From an uncultured Asticcacaulis sp. (GTDB lineage: Bacteria; Pseudomonadota; Alphaproteobacteria; Caulobacterales; Caulobacteraceae), in contig CAMLIY010000215.1 of assembly GCA_946480125.1 (NCBI GenBank), forward strand, positions 1 through 5,453: 5,453 nt of DNA, given 5' to 3'. A model generated the notes under the pieces. That model saw only the letters and a program-made list of their open reading frames with translations, had not been told where the DNA came from and made no database searches. The position numbers and the translations under genes were made by a program. The first letter of the stretch is position 1; every line of letters starts with the position of its first letter. Positions 1 to 5,453 of the stretch are shown in pieces.

Positions 1-1301
1 CCAAGGCCATCGTTACGGCCCGTGGCGGGATGACCAGCCACGCGGCGGTCGTGGCGCGCGGCATGGGCCGGCCTTGCGTCTCCGGCGCCGGTGAGATGAA
101 CATCTATACTGAGCGCGGCGAGTTTGTCTCGCGCGGCCAGACATTCAGGCATGGCGAAATCATCACGCTTGATGGCTCGTCGGGCGAGATCATGAAGGGC
201 GCCATCCGCATGATCGAGCCGGAGTTCTCGGAAGACTTCCACCAGATCATGACATGGGCCGATGAATACAAAACCTTGGCTATCCGCACCAATGCCGAAA
301 CGCCTGCCGATGCCCGCACGGCGCTGGGCTTCGGGGCAGAAGGTATAGGCCTGTGCCGTACCGAGCATATGTTCTTTGATGAAGACCGTATTGCGGCGGT
401 GCGCGAAATGATCCTGGCGGATGATGAGGCTGGCCGCCGCAAGGCGCTGGAAAAGATCCAGCCGATGCAGAAGGCCGATTTTGCCGAACTGTTCCAGATC
501 ATGGACGGCCTGCCGGTGACGATCCGTCTGCTCGATCCGCCGCTTCATGAATTCCTGCCCCATACGGCGGAAGACATGAAGGCCGTGGCCGAGGCTTCGG
601 GCGTCAGTGAGGAAAAACTGTACAAGCGCACCAAGGAACTCAGCGAAACCAACCCGATGCTGGGCTGGCGTGGCTGTCGTCTCGGCGTCACCTTCCCGGA
701 AATCTACGAAAGCCAGCTTCGCGCCATCTTCGAGGCGGCCGTGGAAGTGGCGGCTGCCGGCGGCAATCCGAAGCCGGAGATCATGCACCCGCTGGTCGCC
801 ACGCGCGAGGAAATGGCCTATCTGACGACCATGACGCATAAGATTGCCAAGGAAGTCTTCACCGCCCAGGGCAAGGAAATCGTCTATTTGGTCGGTACCA
901 TGATCGAGTTGCCACGCGCCGCCCTGCTGGCTGACAAGCTGGCGGAAACGGCGGAGTTCTTCTCCTTTGGTACTAACGATTTGACCCAGACAACTTACGG
1001 CATCAGCCGTGATGACTCCGGGCGCTTCCTCAATCCCTATATCGAAAAGGGCATTTTCGAGAAGGACCCGTTCGTCTCACTCGATCAGGAAGGTGTCGGC
1101 GCGCTGATCCAGATTGCCGCCGAAAAGGGGCGCAAACAACGTCCGGATATCAAGATGGGTATCTGCGGCGAACACGGCGGCGATCCGGCCTCCATCGCCT
1201 TCTGTCATGGCGCTGGCCTGGCCTATGTCTCCTGTTCGCCATATCGTGTGCCGGTAGCGCGTCTGGCGGCCGCACAGGCAGCGATCAGCGTCCAGGATTG
1301 A
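1..1301 (+). CDS. ppdK: Pyruvate, phosphate dikinase, C-terminal half (5' end outside window)
   Basis: Interconverts pyruvate + ATP + Pi and PEP + AMP + PPi in the cytoplasm (EC 2.7.9.1). The frame is open from the left edge (first whole codon at 3) and ends at TGA 1299-1301, giving about 432 residues of a family usually near 880-900, so the ATP-grasp domain is missing. Visible at once is the phospho-histidine loop TARGGMTSHAAVVARGMG, with the catalytic His codon at 39-41. The PEP/pyruvate TIM barrel follows: GIGLCRTEHMFF, PMLGWRGCRLG, GTNDLTQTTYG (from 969) and MGICGEHGGDP, whose Cys codon 1164-1166 is the family's acid/base cysteine. All expected C-terminal active-site motifs are intact. 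The ATG at 30 lies inside the conserved loop and is not a start. PEP synthase and PTS enzyme I share the fold, but the GTNDLTQTTYG and ICGEHGGDP wording and the C-terminal end fit PpdK. A terminator follows, so this is probably the last gene of its transcript. Confidence 0.97.
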   Translation, partial: KAIVTARGGMTSHAAVVARGMGRPCVSGAGEMNIYTERGEFVSRGQTFRHGEIITLDGSSGEIMKGAIRMIEPEFSEDFHQIMTWADEYKTLAIRTNAETPADARTALGFGAEGIGLCRTEHMFFDEDRIAAVREMILADDEAGRRKALEKIQPMQKADFAELFQIMDGLPVTIRLLDPPLHEFLPHTAEDMKAVAEASGVSEEKLYKRTKELSETNPMLGWRGCRLGVTFPEIYESQLRAIFEAAVEVAAAGGNPKPEIMHPLVATREEMAYLTTMTHKIAKEVFTAQGKEIVYLVGTMIELPRAALLADKLAETAEFFSFGTNDLTQTTYGISRDDSGRFLNPYIEKGIFEKDPFVSLDQEGVGALIQIAAEKGRKQRPDIKMGICGEHGGDPASIAFCHGAGLAYVSCSPYRVPVARLAAAQAAISVQD

Positions 1302-1324
1302 TTACGAGCGCTATATTACAATTA

Positions 1325-1362
1325 TGAGAGGGGCAATGCGTTTGTCCCCTCTCAGTTGTTTT
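1325..1362 (+). terminator. Rho-independent terminator after ppdK
   Basis: A perfect 9-bp stem, TGAGAGGGG (1325-1333) with CCCCTCTCA (1346-1354), closes a 12-base loop that may add CAA/TTG pairs. It is followed by a T-rich run (GTTGTTTT, 1355-1362). It lies 24 bases after the ppdK stop on the same strand. The T run is interrupted by G, so efficiency cannot be judged, but stem, position and orientation all fit. Confidence 0.8.
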
Positions 1363-1395
1363 GGGTGGTTGTTTGTTGCGGCCGCACGCGATAAA

Positions 1396-1413
1396 AGATT
1401 AACGCTAATCTAA
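1396..1413. promoter_or_regulatory. Inverted repeat with CtrA-like spacing, upstream of the small membrane genes
   Basis: AGATTA (1396-1401) and TAATCT (1406-1411) form a perfect 6-bp inverted repeat around ACGC. Overlapping it is TTAA-N7-CTAA (1399-1413), one base from the TTAA-N7-TTAA consensus of the alphaproteobacterial cell-cycle regulator CtrA. It lies about 95 bases before the ATG at 1509, a workable position for a promoter element. The match is short and could be chance in this AT-richer gap. No clear -35/-10 pair is visible beside it. Confidence 0.25.
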
Positions 1414-1508
1414 ATCGTCCGTGTCGGCGGATGGCTAATAATACCACTATGAGGCATGCGCACAGAAACGCCGGATCGGTTTTATCGTCAACGCATATAG
1501 GGGGGTAT

Positions 1509-1619
1509 ATGCTGCATCTGATTATTGAATTGCGTGGAGTACTGGCCGGCGCCGCCTGCCTGGGTCTGATCATTGGTTTTGCGGCCAAGCGTATCAGCAA
1601 ACCCCAGCGGAAGCGGTAA
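1509..1619 (+). CDS. Small single-span membrane protein, 36 residues, unknown function
   Basis: Not recognised as a named family. The predicted peptide begins MLHLIIELRG, has one hydrophobic stretch at about residues 10-25 (VLAGAACLGLIIGF) and ends in the basic tail KRISKPQRKR, which suggests an inner-membrane peptide with its C-terminus in the cytoplasm. I chose ATG 1509 because a G-rich Shine-Dalgarno-like run (AGGGGGG, 1499-1505) precedes it and the hydrophobic segment starts soon after. An in-frame ATG at 1431 would add 26 polar residues with no clear ribosome site. The TAA (1617-1619) is 7 bases before the next gene's ATG, so the two are probably co-transcribed and perhaps translationally coupled. 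That the ORF is expressed is inference from this arrangement and its composition; a chance ORF is possible. Confidence 0.5.
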   Translation: MLHLIIELRGVLAGAACLGLIIGFAAKRISKPQRKR

Positions 1620-1626
1620 CAGCACC

Positions 1627-2235
1627 ATGACGATACTGATTTCGATTGGTCTCATTCTGGGCGCTTTTACTATTTCAGCCTGGTTAGGCTGGAACCTGGC
1701 TCGGCGTGCGCAAAGTCATCATATCGCTTTTGACCGTCCGCATGTCGATTTTAATGCGATGGATATTTCGGAACCCTTGGCCCGACCGGATACCGCCGCT
1801 GATGTTTTTACCAAAGGTATCTTAGCGCTAAAAACGCTCGAAATCGACAAGTCGCCCTATGCGCCACCGCAACCGGCGCCGCGCCTCGATATGATTGCTG
1901 CCAACGTGGTTATTCATCGGCAAGGCAGCGGCTTGCAACGGCATGTGTCCAATATACCCGCAAGCGTTCAGGAGTTGGTCCAACCGGCCGATGCAGGGCT
2001 TGAGCCCATCCGTATTGGTGTGCCGCAAACGCCTCCGGATGACCTGACGATTATTTCAGCTATCAATAGCGCCCGGCAATCTGAACTAAATGGCCTTGGC
2101 ATCTTCTATTATTGGCAGGTCGCTGGCTGGACGCCTGAGAATGTGGCCTGGTTATCCCCGCGTATTTTGTCGCCTGAGCGTATCATGCGTGAAAACTGGA
2201 TGTCTCAGGCGGCGCGCCTTGGCAAGATGATCTAG
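1627..2235 (+). CDS. Membrane-anchored protein with degenerate helix-hairpin-helix-like C-terminus
   Basis: A 202-residue hypothetical protein. Residues 3-23 form one hydrophobic span (ILISIGLILGAFTISAWLGW) followed by NLARR, so the body is probably cytoplasmic. Residues about 30-135 are a low-similarity, proline-rich linker. Residues about 138-198 (DDLTIISAINSARQSELNGLGIF, then WQVAGWTPENVAWLS) resemble the small helical domain found at the end of many alphaproteobacterial proteins, including extended NADH dehydrogenase subunit E and COG3743-like proteins, where it reads roughly DDLKLI-GIGPK-E--LN-LGI. Here the hairpin glycines (GIGPK) are replaced by AINSA, so nucleic-acid binding through the hairpin is doubtful. 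ATG 1627 is preferred to the in-frame TTG at 1573 because the span begins immediately after it; the ribosome site is weak (GGAAG, 1609-1613). The stop overlaps that of the convergent NadQ-like gene. Confidence 0.8.
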   Translation: MTILISIGLILGAFTISAWLGWNLARRAQSHHIAFDRPHVDFNAMDISEPLARPDTAADVFTKGILALKTLEIDKSPYAPPQPAPRLDMIAANVVIHRQGSGLQRHVSNIPASVQELVQPADAGLEPIRIGVPQTPPDDLTIISAINSARQSELNGLGIFYYWQVAGWTPENVAWLSPRILSPERIMRENWMSQAARLGKMI

Positions 2236-3185
2236 GCTCGCGGTAAACTCAGACCCAGTGATGGGGCGAAACGGAACTGTTCCTTGTCGTAAGTGTACAA
2301 TTCAGCGGGACGCCCGCCCGTATCCTCCCGCATAACGCCCAGTGGCCTTACAAAGCCAGTCCGTTCCAGCCCACGGCGAAAATTCTGTTTGTGAAGTCGC
2401 AGGCCAGACAGGGCCTCGAGCGATTTTTGCAACTCCAGAAGCGTAAAGCGCTCCGGCATCAGTTCGAAAATCACCGGGCGATATTTGAGTTTGCCACGCA
2501 GGCGTGACAGGCCCGTAGCCAGTATACGCCGGTGATCCGAGGCCATAGGCTCTCCCGCGCAGAGCATGGTCTCGTTCTGATCATTTCGATGAGCCTCGCG
2601 GGTCAGGCCGGCATTATAAAGCAATTCGTAACGATCCAGAACACGTTCTTCATTCCAGTTATCAAAGTCTTCCGGGAAAAGCGTCGCTACCCGGCGCAGA
2701 CGCAGAGCGCGTTCGCTGGCGGTTTCGCCCCTTTCGCACCAGCCGGAAAGAGCCGGGCGCAGGGCTTCCAGATTGGGATTAACCCCATTGCTGAGCCAGT
2801 TTTCCCACGGGAAAAAACGATGAAATGGCACCCAGGCAGCGTCGAAACGCGTTTGTGTCCCTGTCTGAGGCGTCAGGGCCAGATAGCCTACGGATACGAC
2901 GCGATCGACATCAGGGTCATTTACAGGTGTGGCGGCGGCAATGCCTTGGCGCCCGTCGTCGCCGAAACTGTAAAGCTGCTCTACATATCCGATGGCAAAA
3001 CCCGTTTGTTGGCGCACAAAAGCGCGCAAAGCCAGATCAAATGTACGATGGCTTTCTGGTAGAAAAGGACCCGAAGGAAGGGCAAAGGCTTCAGAGCCAT
3101 TTTTCGGCAGATTCAGGCACAGAACCAGAGCTTCATTGTCCTTTACCGTTACCACTACAGCCGAAAGTTCGATGGCCAGGGACAT
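2232..3185 (-). CDS. nadQ: NadQ-like NAD biosynthesis transcriptional regulator (COG4111 type)
   Basis: A 317-residue protein, probably a cytoplasmic DNA-binding repressor of NAD synthesis genes as described for alphaproteobacterial NadQ. Residues about 5-130 are Nudix-like (AIELSAVVVTVKDNEALVLCL, then LPSGPFLPES). At the Nudix box the usual REL-EE-TG reads AFVRQQTG (55-62), with the metal-binding glutamates lost, which fits ligand sensing rather than catalysis. Residues about 235-305 look like a winged helix ending GGRPAELYTYD, close to the GRPA-LY wing of Nudix-related regulators such as NrtR. The start at 3185 lies two bases after the stop of the upstream HD gene (TGA-TC-ATG), so the pair should be translationally coupled. 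The family assignment rests on domain order, length and neighbour; the gene symbol is less certain because no nadABC genes are in the window. Confidence 0.78.
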   Translation of the reverse strand: MSLAIELSAVVVTVKDNEALVLCLNLPKNGSEAFALPSGPFLPESHRTFDLALRAFVRQQTGFAIGYVEQLYSFGDDGRQGIAAATPVNDPDVDRVVSVGYLALTPQTGTQTRFDAAWVPFHRFFPWENWLSNGVNPNLEALRPALSGWCERGETASERALRLRRVATLFPEDFDNWNEERVLDRYELLYNAGLTREAHRNDQNETMLCAGEPMASDHRRILATGLSRLRGKLKYRPVIFELMPERFTLLELQKSLEALSGLRLHKQNFRRGLERTGFVRPLGVMREDTGGRPAELYTYDKEQFRFAPSLGLSLPRA

Positions 3186-3187
3186 GA

Positions 3188-3823
3188 TCAGACCTTCAGT
3201 TTCATGAGGGCGTCGAAGCGCGCCACGAAGGCTTCGCGTGCCTGTGTGTCGGGGAGCGGCTCAATTTTTAAGCTGTAACCGCTTGGAGGTTCACCGAAAT
3301 ACTGCCGAGCCTCATCGTCACTGAAACCGGCCAGTTGCGTGGCTTCGAAATAGGCGCAGGCTCTATCGCCTTGTTTGATCAGCTTCTTGACTGATGCGGG
3401 AATAACCGCCGGGAGACCGAAACGAATAAAGATCGATTGTTCGAGATTATCCTCAAAGCGTCGATAGTCGAGACCGAGCGCCGCTTTAAAAGGAGAGATC
3501 ATGTCGCCAATGACGTATTCCGGCGCGTCATGCAACAAAGCCATCAGCCGATGCGCAGGACTGACAGCCGGATTAATATGGACACAGATGTCGTCAACGA
3601 TAAGACAATGCTGAGCGACGCTGAAACCGTATTCGCCAAGTGTCTGGCCATTCCAGCGCGCCACGCGGGAAAGGCCCAGGGCGATATCTTCTATTTCAAT
3701 GTCGATGGCGGCGGGATCGAGCAGATCGAGCCGACGCCCCGAAAGCATACGCTGCCAGGCGCGTATCGGCATTTCCCTGGGGGTGCGGGTTTTTGGCAGG
3801 TTTTTCTTTTGGGTACTCGACAT
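3188..3823 (-). CDS. HD-domain hydrolase, YfbR-like (possible 5'-deoxynucleotidase)
   Basis: A 211-residue cytoplasmic metal-dependent phosphohydrolase. The HD signature is complete: H72 (AQHCLIV), H98-D99, E102 and D107 in LLHDAPEYVIGD, and D153 in GDRACAYFEATQ. The H-D-x-x-E-x4-D spacing matches E. coli YfbR, a dNMP 5'-nucleotidase, so a nucleoside monophosphate substrate is plausible but inferred. The N-terminal wording RAWQRMLSGRRLDLLDP and RVARWNGQT is typical of alphaproteobacterial HD proteins. The frame is open up to an ATG at 3946, but those 41 extra codons lie in the AT-rich intergenic gap and look non-coding, so I take ATG 3823 (weak GAG site just upstream). ATG 3772 is possible but would remove 17 residues. 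It heads the operon with the NadQ-like gene two bases downstream, suggesting a nucleotide or NAD homeostasis role. Confidence 0.85.
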   Translation of the reverse strand: MSSTQKKNLPKTRTPREMPIRAWQRMLSGRRLDLLDPAAIDIEIEDIALGLSRVARWNGQTLGEYGFSVAQHCLIVDDICVHINPAVSPAHRLMALLHDAPEYVIGDMISPFKAALGLDYRRFEDNLEQSIFIRFGLPAVIPASVKKLIKQGDRACAYFEATQLAGFSDDEARQYFGEPPSGYSLKIEPLPDTQAREAFVARFDALMKLKV

Positions 3824-3850
3824 AGGATCTCGTAAACTGGCTATTATTAA

Positions 3851-3871
3851 TGCGTCACCAAATTTGTCGCA
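3851..3871. promoter_or_regulatory. Imperfect palindrome, candidate operator before the HD gene
   Basis: The site reads TGCG-T-CA, seven bases, TG-T-CGCA: six of ten symmetric positions pair, with the outer four perfect. Its near edge is 28 bases upstream of the HD gene start, a usual place for a repressor site. Autoregulation by the NadQ-like protein encoded in the same operon would be natural, but I have not matched it to a known NadQ motif, and another regulator or chance is possible. Confidence 0.3.
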
Positions 3872-3952
3872 TCGGGTTTTTATTTCAACGAGTATATAAA
3901 TATAGCAAGGATGATGGATTGAGCCGTCAAATGCAAAACTATACATAAAAAT

Positions 3953-3957
3953 GGAGG
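3953..3957 (+). promoter_or_regulatory. Shine-Dalgarno site that decides the universal stress protein start
   Basis: GGAGG sits five bases before ATG 3963, an ideal arrangement. The in-frame ATG at 3951 runs into this GGAGG and has only A-rich sequence before it, so translation should begin at 3963. Confidence 0.85.
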
Positions 3958-3962
3958 CGATT

Positions 3963-4793
3963 ATGTCAAATTCAATCGTTCAAGGCCAAGCCTGGTCACG
4001 GATCAGTGTGCCGGTCAGCGGGACGGCGAGTGAGACTTTATCGCTTGAACTGGCGTCCCGGATAGCCGCGGCATTCCAGGCACAATTGAATGTTCTTTTC
4101 ACGCCGCCTGATCCCGCTGAACTGGCGCCCTGGTTAGGCGAGGGCTTCATGGGCACGGTTCAAATGGCAACCATGGACAGTCTGAAAGTGGCGGCAGAGG
4201 AATCTGAACTGGCAGCGCGTGCGCAATTCGCCGCCATCGATTGCCCCGGCAAAAGTTTCACGGCCCTGAATTCCCCTGTGTGGCAAGACCTTGCAATGGA
4301 AACACGCTTATCTGACCTCATGGTTTTTTCCGATATCAGCGCAAGGGGGCAGGGGATGCTCTCTGAAGCCTTTCAGCAGGTCCTGATGGAGGAACGTACG
4401 GGCGTTTTCATCGCCCGAAAACCATTCGATATAAACGGTATGGCTGTGGTCGCCTGGGACGGCAAGGAGCCGTCATCCCGTGCCGCCCGGCGGGCTGTGC
4501 CCTTGTTGAAAAAAGCATCAAAGATTGTGATCGTGGGCGGGCCACTTGGTGACCAACCGCCAGAACTTGAACGACTGGCCGCCTATTATGCGTCACATGG
4601 CCTTGAAGCTGAGGTTGATATCCTGCCTAAGGGCGACATTGTACAGGCTTTGACGGCGGCAACTGAGAGGCATAAGGCGGATTACATGGTGGCGGGTGCC
4701 TATGGCCGGTCACGTTTGCGCGAATTCGCGTTCGGCGGCACGACCCGGGCTCTTTTACAGCACACGCAGCTTAACCTCTACATGGCGCATTAA
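3963..4793 (+). CDS. Universal stress protein, tandem UspA domains
   Basis: A 276-residue cytoplasmic stress protein with two UspA-like domains. The first (about 10-155: RISVPVSGTASETLSLELASRIAA near the start, DLMVFSD near 118-124) has no glycine-rich nucleotide motif and is probably degenerate. The second (about 158-276) begins GMAVVAWDGKEPSSRAARRA and ends with GAYGRSRLREFAFGG (245-259). This fits the G-x2-G-x9-G ATP-binding pattern of UspA proteins, with Gly-Thr-Thr instead of Ser/Thr directly after the last Gly. ATP binding by the second domain is therefore plausible. Members of this family generally help cells survive starvation, oxidants or redox change; the specific trigger cannot be read here. 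The gene is alone on its strand, with the divergent HD-nadQ operon upstream, and has no clear terminator after its TAA. Confidence 0.92.
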   Translation: MSNSIVQGQAWSRISVPVSGTASETLSLELASRIAAAFQAQLNVLFTPPDPAELAPWLGEGFMGTVQMATMDSLKVAAEESELAARAQFAAIDCPGKSFTALNSPVWQDLAMETRLSDLMVFSDISARGQGMLSEAFQQVLMEERTGVFIARKPFDINGMAVVAWDGKEPSSRAARRAVPLLKKASKIVIVGGPLGDQPPELERLAAYYASHGLEAEVDILPKGDIVQALTAATERHKADYMVAGAYGRSRLREFAFGGTTRALLQHTQLNLYMAH

Positions 4794-4926
4794 TCCTTTT
4801 AAGCGCGCAAAGATGGTGTTGAATGGTGGACTCAGGCTTAGGCGATATCACTCGAAAAGCATCGAGCAGCCTCTGGCCACCTTTCCACACGGACGGCGGG
4901 AAGCCTATCAGGGCATGGCTCTGATC

Positions 4927-5433
4927 CTATAACCGGAATGTATCTGTCAGTGCATCGCGCGCCTGGTCGAGTGCTGATTTCCAGTCCATAAGAGATGAGG
5001 GCGCAAACAGGCGCACACTGGGATACCATGGATAATAATCCTGCCCCAGTTGCAGCCAGCCACGCGCCGGGCTTAAAAACCAGGTCGGCACGCCACAAGC
5101 GGCGGAAATATTACTGGTGGCATTGGACGGCGCCACGATGACGTCCAGCGCGCAACACAAGGCGGCGAGGTCATCGAGATCGTCTTTTAAGTTGATGCCC
5201 TGGGGCTTATGGAGATCGATGCCATTTGCAGCAGCCCAGGCCATTTCGGCTTCGCTGTCACCATATTGCAGGTTGATGAAGGTCACGCCCTCAAGTTTTA
5301 GCAGATCGGACCAGTCGGCAAAGGCTGGAAAATAGCGATCACGCTGGGCGCCGGACTTGAGACTTTTCCACAGGATGCCGACCTTGGGCTTGCTGCTGAT
5401 CGCAGCCATCTGGTCTCGCCAGTAGGCGATACG
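4927..5433 (-). CDS. Glycosyltransferase-like protein, C-terminal part (5' end lost at contig edge)
   Basis: The frame runs from the last genomic base (5433) to TAG at 4929-4927, giving about 168 residues. It starts RIAYWRDQMAAIS, then KPKVGILWKSL, which resembles the linker and first strand of the C-terminal Rossmann half of GT9/heptosyltransferase-like domains. Further on are FINLQYGD and DLDDLAALCCALDVIVAP, SNATSNISAACGVPTWFLSP, then YYPWYPSVRLF; the NATSNISAACGVPTW stretch corresponds to the sugar-nucleotide-binding region. Proteins with this wording often carry TPR repeats before the domain and act in glycan or flagellin modification. Neither the TPR part nor the target is visible. The ATG at 5409 is internal: homologous-looking sequence (YWRDQ) precedes it, so it is not the start. 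The 20 bases beyond 5433 are adapter, and the frame reads through them without a stop, so automatic annotation may add false residues. Confidence 0.8.
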   Translation of the reverse strand, partial: RIAYWRDQMAAISSKPKVGILWKSLKSGAQRDRYFPAFADWSDLLKLEGVTFINLQYGDSEAEMAWAAANGIDLHKPQGINLKDDLDDLAALCCALDVIVAPSNATSNISAACGVPTWFLSPARGWLQLGQDYYPWYPSVRLFAPSSLMDWKSALDQARDALTDTFRL

Positions 5434-5453
5434 AGATCGGAAGAGCGTCGTGT
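5434..5453. other. Illumina adapter sequence at the contig end (artefact)
   Basis: The final 20 bases, AGATCGGAAGAGC followed by GTCGTGT, match the reverse complement of the 3' end of the Illumina TruSeq universal adapter (the part ending CTCTTCCGATCT). This is the read-through form expected when an insert is shorter than the read. It is untrimmed sequencing material, not genome; the first A could by chance be genomic. Confidence 0.97.

Larger units (their letters stand above)
3824..3962. promoter_or_regulatory. AT-rich divergent promoter region for the HD-nadQ operon and the stress protein gene
   Basis: The two transcription units start outward from this 139-base gap, so both promoters should lie here. 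It is clearly richer in A+T than the genes on either side, with runs such as TATATAAATATA (3893-3904) and CTATACATAAAA (3939-3950). I cannot assign a convincing -35/-10 pair on either strand: TTGAGC (3919-3924) with TATACA (3940-3945) has a 15-base spacer and would leave almost no leader. Confidence 0.55.

Noticed and set aside
104..502. 132-residue open frame on the minus strand
   Set aside because: It lies wholly inside ppdK, opposite strongly conserved coding sequence, and has a serine/arginine-rich composition typical of a shadow frame.
1377..1386. 10-base palindrome TGCGGCCGCA (contains a NotI site)
   Set aside because: GC-rich palindromes of this size occur often in such genomes; the same NotI octamer also appears inside ppdK near 1266, so it is not a cloning junction.
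1431..1508. Longer start for the small membrane protein
   Set aside because: It adds 26 polar residues before the span; the G-rich site before ATG 1509 is better placed.
1352..1600. 82-residue minus-strand frame in the gap after ppdK
   Set aside because: It begins inside the small membrane gene and runs back into the terminator; no ribosome site or recognisable protein, and low-complexity wording at its end.
2532..3187. Several plus-strand frames opposite the NadQ-like gene
   Set aside because: They are antisense shadows of a well-supported gene, overlap one another, and show no domain or ribosome site.
3824..3946. N-terminal extension of the HD hydrolase up to an ATG at 3946
   Set aside because: The 41 extra codons come from the AT-rich promoter gap and resemble no HD-family N-terminus.
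4785..4808. Hairpin GCGC-TTAA / TTAA-GCGC at the end of the stress protein gene, as a terminator
   Set aside because: The stem is broken by an internal mismatch, is AT-rich in its inner half, starts inside the coding sequence and has no T run after it on either strand.
4851..4866. CTCGA / TCGAG inverted repeat between the convergent genes
   Set aside because: Only five base pairs, no T run and no other supporting signal; expected by chance.

Overview
The window reads as an ordinary chromosomal stretch from an alphaproteobacterium. The evidence is the sequence style of the pyruvate phosphate dikinase, an alphaproteobacterial NadQ-type (COG4111) NAD regulator next to an HD hydrolase, moderately high G+C in the genes, and AT-rich gene gaps. 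A member of the Caulobacterales is my guess from protein style only; the genus cannot be fixed here. I found no mobile element, CRISPR array, tRNA or rRNA. The right-hand edge is not biological: the last 20 bases match an Illumina sequencing adapter, so the real genomic sequence ends at about 5433.

Layout, left to right. (1) 1-1301, +: the C-terminal half of ppdK, entering from the left edge just before the catalytic phospho-histidine loop and ending with the PEP/pyruvate-binding barrel. A good hairpin terminator follows at 1325-1362. (2) 1302-1508: a 207-base gap holding the terminator and a small inverted repeat with a loose CtrA-like match. (3) 1509-2235, +: two closely spaced small genes, a 36-residue single-span membrane peptide and a 202-residue membrane-anchored protein whose C-terminus resembles a helix-hairpin-helix domain without its usual glycines. 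(4) 3823-2232, -: a two-gene operon, an HD-domain hydrolase (YfbR-like residues) followed two bases later by a NadQ-like regulator with a Nudix-like N-terminal domain and a winged-helix C-terminus. Its last codon overlaps that of the preceding + gene in a 4-base CTAG. (5) 3824-3962: an AT-rich divergent regulatory gap with an imperfect palindrome close to the HD gene start. (6) 3963-4793, +: a tandem-domain universal stress protein. (7) 4794-4926: 133 bases between convergent genes with no convincing gene or terminator. (8) 5433-4927, -: the C-terminal part of a glycosyltransferase-like protein of the kind often fused to TPR repeats, cut off by the contig end.

The genes are not one pathway. 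PpdK belongs to central carbon metabolism (PEP/pyruvate interconversion). The HD hydrolase and NadQ-like protein form a plausible nucleotide/NAD homeostasis unit. The stress protein and the glycosyltransferase are independent units. I see no convincing sign of a new multi-gene system; the least explained part is the small membrane pair at 1509-2235.
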